This document shows, one piece after another, positions 60,770-64,000 of a stretch of DNA of 64,000 bases. The first letter of the stretch is position 1. Each line of letters opens with the position of its first letter. A program made the translations under genes and the position numbers. Under the pieces are notes generated by a model. That model ran no database searches. It saw only the letters and a list, made by a program, of their open reading frames with translations, and had not been told where the DNA came from. This DNA comes from Porogramme epimiltina (Eukaryota; Basidiomycota; Agaricomycetes; Polyporales; Polyporaceae): the NCBI GenBank assembly GCA_900155495.1, contig FTLJ01000815.1:1-64000 (forward strand), read 5' to 3'.

Positions 60770-61374
60770 GGAATTGGGCATCCGGTATAGAAGTACGACG
60801 GTGGAATCCACTTGGGTATTACTGTAGATTCCGGTGAGGGGACTCAGTACGGCTCCCGCTACGATAGTACTACGTCTTATTCCTAAGAAAGCTGAGAAAG
60901 GGTGACGATAGACGTTGGTTTCAACTACATTATCACGGACCTCTAGTATACTGGTATTCACATATGCAATGCGAGCTTACCTCAATCATCCTCTGGAAGA
61001 CTTTCTGGAATCGTGATGATTGATCAGTGTTTACACTGAGGAGAGGTGCCACTTCGTGATTGGCTACACTCGTCCGAGCCTATCAAACTTAGGGCGCAGT
61101 GAAGATTTCGTGCCCACCGGATGGCTGTGATAGTGGGCGGATTCTACTCGCGCCATCATTTTGTGGACTCACCTACATCAGACTTGAAGCAGCCTTCTTC
61201 CAGGACTAATCCGTGCACAGCATGCGGCCGCATATCTCTGTGATATAGCCCGTTACACAGCCTCGTCAGCGCACAAATATCATAGCGCACGTGCCACGGG
61301 CGCGTCTCGACGCGGTGGCGGCCTGTTCGAACTTCGAGCTTTCGCCGACCGTCATTCTGTCGCCGAGTCTGGTA
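60770..61374. other. Spacer between the two duplicated units
   Basis: About 600 bases, including the 3' UTR of the first DUF6535 gene. Open frames are short and no motif is seen. The right boundary (61372-61380) is the junction of the second unit. Confidence 0.5.
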
Positions 61375-61545
61375 GGGTACATGTGAGTTCTTTCTTTGAT
61401 GTTGTGCCAGTGACAGGTCATTGAGAAGACATGTGCAGCGAGCCGACTTGAGTCCCACAGCAGGTATTCCTGCATGGAGAGGACAAAATCAACGTGGAAT
61501 TCGACTTTTTATCTATCAGCTTACGAGTCATTAGGTATTGGGTGG
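61375..61545 (+). pseudogene. Broken duplicate of the FBXO31-like last exon
   Basis: The segment repeats the intron donor (GTACATGTGAGTTC) and the closing exon of the gene at 55535, with the acceptor still present as GTGCAG. The fourth codon after the acceptor has changed from TCA to TGA. The rest stays open and still reads VFLHGEDKINVEF and RYWVERERTGGD in one frame. No exon 1 is present, so it cannot encode the F-box protein. Confidence 0.85.
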
Positions 61546-62889
61546 AGCGCGAGAGAACTGGAGGCGATCGAACAGTTAGATGGTGCGAGTTAAGTGTTCT
61601 AAATTCTGATGAGTATATTCAATATCGTTGGGGCATAGCAACGGTCCTACGACAATAGGCTAAGCCCAGAATCGCTATGAAGGATTGATGGAATAATTCA
61701 CTCATGGGCACAGCTGAATCATTGGCGTAATTCTGTTGTCGCGGACAATGAGCATGGTGTACTGCGACCGGCAGTGTCCATCCGACGGGCGTAGCGTCAG
61801 CTCCGCGATCAGTACACCGTCTCGAAGTTGACGGGGTTGTACGGACACCGGTACTGAATCCCCTCTCCGCGATCTGTCAGGTGTGGACCCCGCGGAGCCA
61901 CACTTGTCGCAACAGTAGCTGACATATCAACATCGAACTGCAGATATGGTTTCTCCTGTGCCACGCCACACGGCGCACCCGAGAAGTCGCAACGTCTGGA
62001 CACACTCCTTCCGCTTAATCGCCGACTGCCGTGTCGTGACTACAGCGGTTTCATGCTGTTCCTCATGACAGCCTAAGCCACGGGCACTCTTGATCATATT
62101 GGTATCTTCGACGTGGTACTCTCCGAAATGCGCATTTACCTAGCAGGTTGAAACCGAAATCCTATCCTCTGGATAGTCAATTAAAGCACACTATGTAGGC
62201 CAACTTGGGGTCTACAGGCATCCTTTTAACGGCAAGACACAATCTGATGCGCCCGTGGGTTTAAGGGCCCCGGGCGGGAAGGCTAAATTTTATGCGTCCA
62301 TAGTAACGCTAGTAGCAGGATGGCCCAGCGCTTCATCACCATTTTCATCCTTATTACCTGACTTCGTTCATCATTTTGCCTCCCTCATACAACAGGTAGA
62401 CGAACGTTTTCCCGTGTCGATCAGCTCTTGGACCGAGTCTGCGTCGACGAAGGGTGCTACGGCGACGGGCACGATGCTCTTCCTGGACATCATTGTAAGC
62501 CCTCAGGCTTTTGGGTTTTGGCAGCTATCCTGACGTTTTGGCGCTGCTTGACGCCTCTATCAGCTCACTCCCCCGGGCTGTACACCGTTGTCAGGAGCAA
62601 GGCAATGTTCGCAACCACAAAGATGTCCAGCCTTTCTGTCTCTGCCACATGCGCTCGCGGCAAAGCTCGAGGCCGGTGGCGTGCTGTGGGGTGCTCCGAT
62701 GTGCGGCGATGGACCCCCACTGAGTGCTCGCGCTACAAAACCGCTATATCTATGGTGTAGCGAATCTCGACCCCCACAACCACTCAACAGCCACTCTCTA
62801 CATTTCTGACCTGCGCTCGTCGCCTTTTTGCCTTCACTAACAGCACACACGATCTTGTAACAATCACAGACGCTGGTGCCCCGATTACT
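61546..62889. other. Spacer of the second duplicated unit
   Basis: It matches 56935-58157 with many substitutions and indels. A 92-codon plus-strand frame at 62255-62533 (containing LLPDFVHHFASLIQQVDERF) is more open than its counterpart in the first unit. No domain is recognised, so it is best seen as a relic. Confidence 0.45.
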
Positions 62890-64000
62890 ATGACCTCAGC
62901 TCCATCTACGCCTGCACCGAGTGATATGCGCATGTCACTTGATGTATCTGCAAGTAACAGGCCCTCAATCCAGGTAAGCACATCACTTACCCGAGGCATT
63001 GTCATGATGGTGATCCTAGTTTCAAATCTCTTAGGTTGATCATACTACGCCTTCGTTTGAATTCTCTCGCGACCCACTTCCTGGTTTCTCGCCGCGCTCC
63101 ATTCCACCTTCAGTCATTAGCATCCCGTATCGCAACGCGAGTATCACATCCCTAGCATCGCTGCAGCCATTAGTTCGAACACAACCACCATCAGAGGCCC
63201 AGCCTGAGCACCAGGAGCAAACCCAACGACAGGATGCCTATCGGTCGACGACGTCAGGTAACTCTTTTTCCCAAATGAACGCTCAAGGTGGACCGGTATA
63301 CCTCATCCTCACGGTAAGCGTATCCTTAGATTTTCGTAGTAGCGAAAACGTGTTTGGCTCACACATTCCCTATTAGCCTGAAACTGCCAGCGACTCTACC
63401 GCTCGGGAGGCAGGAAGTACTGCGAAGGCATGGTCTGAGTGCGCTCGTGCTATGATAGAATATGATGCAATGAACGTCAGACGATGGAAGGACGAGATAG
63501 ACACTCTCCTCGTTGTCGTAAGTCCACATTACATACTGATCGAAGCATTTACTGAGACCACGTGCTGTCAGGCCGGCCTGTTTTCTGCAATTGTGACAGC
63601 CTTTGTCATCGAGTCTTACAAATCGCTTCGCCCTGAACCTTCGGAGGCCATCGTCCGGACGCTAGAGCGTATCTCCCCCCAATTGTACAACGTCTCTGAG
63701 GTGGAGCCGCCAGCCTCAACCTCGGACGCGCACTTCGTCCCAGGCCACATCGCCCTCCTCATCAACTGCCTCTGGTTTGCAAGCCTGGCTTTGTCTCTCG
63801 CTGTGGCCTTCATCGGACTCACTGTCAAGCAATGGCTCGGAGAGTACACCGCAGGGCTCCGGTCCATGCCCAGGTGTCGCGGCCAGGTTTCCATGAAGCA
63901 AGCGCGTGCACGCCAACGTCGACATGATGCTCTTAGCTTGTGGAAGGTCCACGTGATCAGAAACGCCCTTCCCGCCATACTCCTCTTCTCTATCATCCTC
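62890..64000 (+). CDS. DUF6535 membrane protein, copy 2 (cut by window end)
   Basis: Exons 62890-62973, 63035-63313, 63377-63517 and 63572 onward are open to the last base. They give 311 residues in the window, of roughly 800 expected. The N-terminal Ser/Pro-rich part differs clearly from copy 1 (indels, many changes). The DUF6535 core (RRWKDEIDTLLVVAGLFSAI, FVIESYKSLRPEPSEAI, NCLWFASLALSLAVAFIGLT) is nearly unchanged. All splice sites are kept, so this copy is probably functional. It arose by the tandem duplication described at 56735. Confidence 0.85.

Larger units (their letters stand above)
56735..61370. repeat. Tandem segmental duplication, first unit
   Basis: This unit starts at the 3' end of the FBXO31-like exon 1 and covers its last exon, a spacer and a whole DUF6535 gene. 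It repeats from about 61372 to beyond the window end, with an offset of 4634 bases at the FBXO31 end and about 4732 at the DUF6535 start. Coding exons are well conserved and spacers much less so. Confidence 0.85.

Overview
The window is nuclear DNA of a filamentous basidiomycete, most likely an Agaricomycete close to the Polyporales (inference). It is GC-rich. Almost every gene is cut by introns of about 50-65 nt with GTRNGT donors and YAG acceptors. Families that are expanded in or restricted to Agaricomycetes are present: fungal F-box families, DUF6535, DUF7598, and a basidiomycete-type sesquiterpene synthase. Gene models were spliced by hand from reading frame, donor/acceptor motifs and recalled family features; no search was run.

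Left third (1-23.5 kb): an F-box gene (1229-3232); a G-protein gamma subunit (minus, 4280-5053) divergent from an unrecognised coiled-coil gene (about 5379-6671, holding a 2-base N gap); a tRNA-Pro(AGG) with an inverted partial copy beside it; a PSP/zinc-knuckle protein overlapping the 3' end of a glutaredoxin-like gene (minus, 7512-8931); a tRNA-Ser(AGA); a DUF7598-type membrane protein; a second F-box gene paralogous to the first; ADE4 (minus) divergent from mitochondrial ATP2; and a 15-exon SNF2-family ATPase.

Middle (23.5-46 kb): a sesquiterpene synthase with a 9-nt microexon inside its metal-binding motif; an F-box/WD40 protein; another F-box gene; the septin CDC10; a GC-rich convergent gap of about 2.4 kb; a membrane SH3 protein; an ankyrin-AAA+ ATPase that probably continues from a CCCH zinc-finger gene through one in-frame intron; an Hsp90 co-chaperone Aha1 with a hydrophobic C-terminal tail; a DUF3429/TMEM69-like mitochondrial membrane protein; and a second tRNA-Ser(AGA).

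Right third (46-64 kb): a Ser/Thr-rich single-pass membrane protein; a second member of the other F-box family; an intron-bearing tRNA-Tyr; a multi-pass RING-H2 protein; PAM17; an FBXO31-like F-box gene; and two tandem DUF6535 genes. The DUF6535 genes lie in a segmental duplication of about 4.65 kb that also copied the last exon of the FBXO31-like gene as a pseudo-exon.

The content is a mix of housekeeping genes (purine synthesis, ATP synthase, septin, mitochondrial import, Hsp90 co-chaperone, tRNAs) and fast-evolving families. Six F-box genes in 64 kb, one RING-H2 protein and a SNF2 ATPase point to heavy investment in ubiquitin-linked and chromatin functions. No mobile element, CRISPR array or virus-like gene was recognised.
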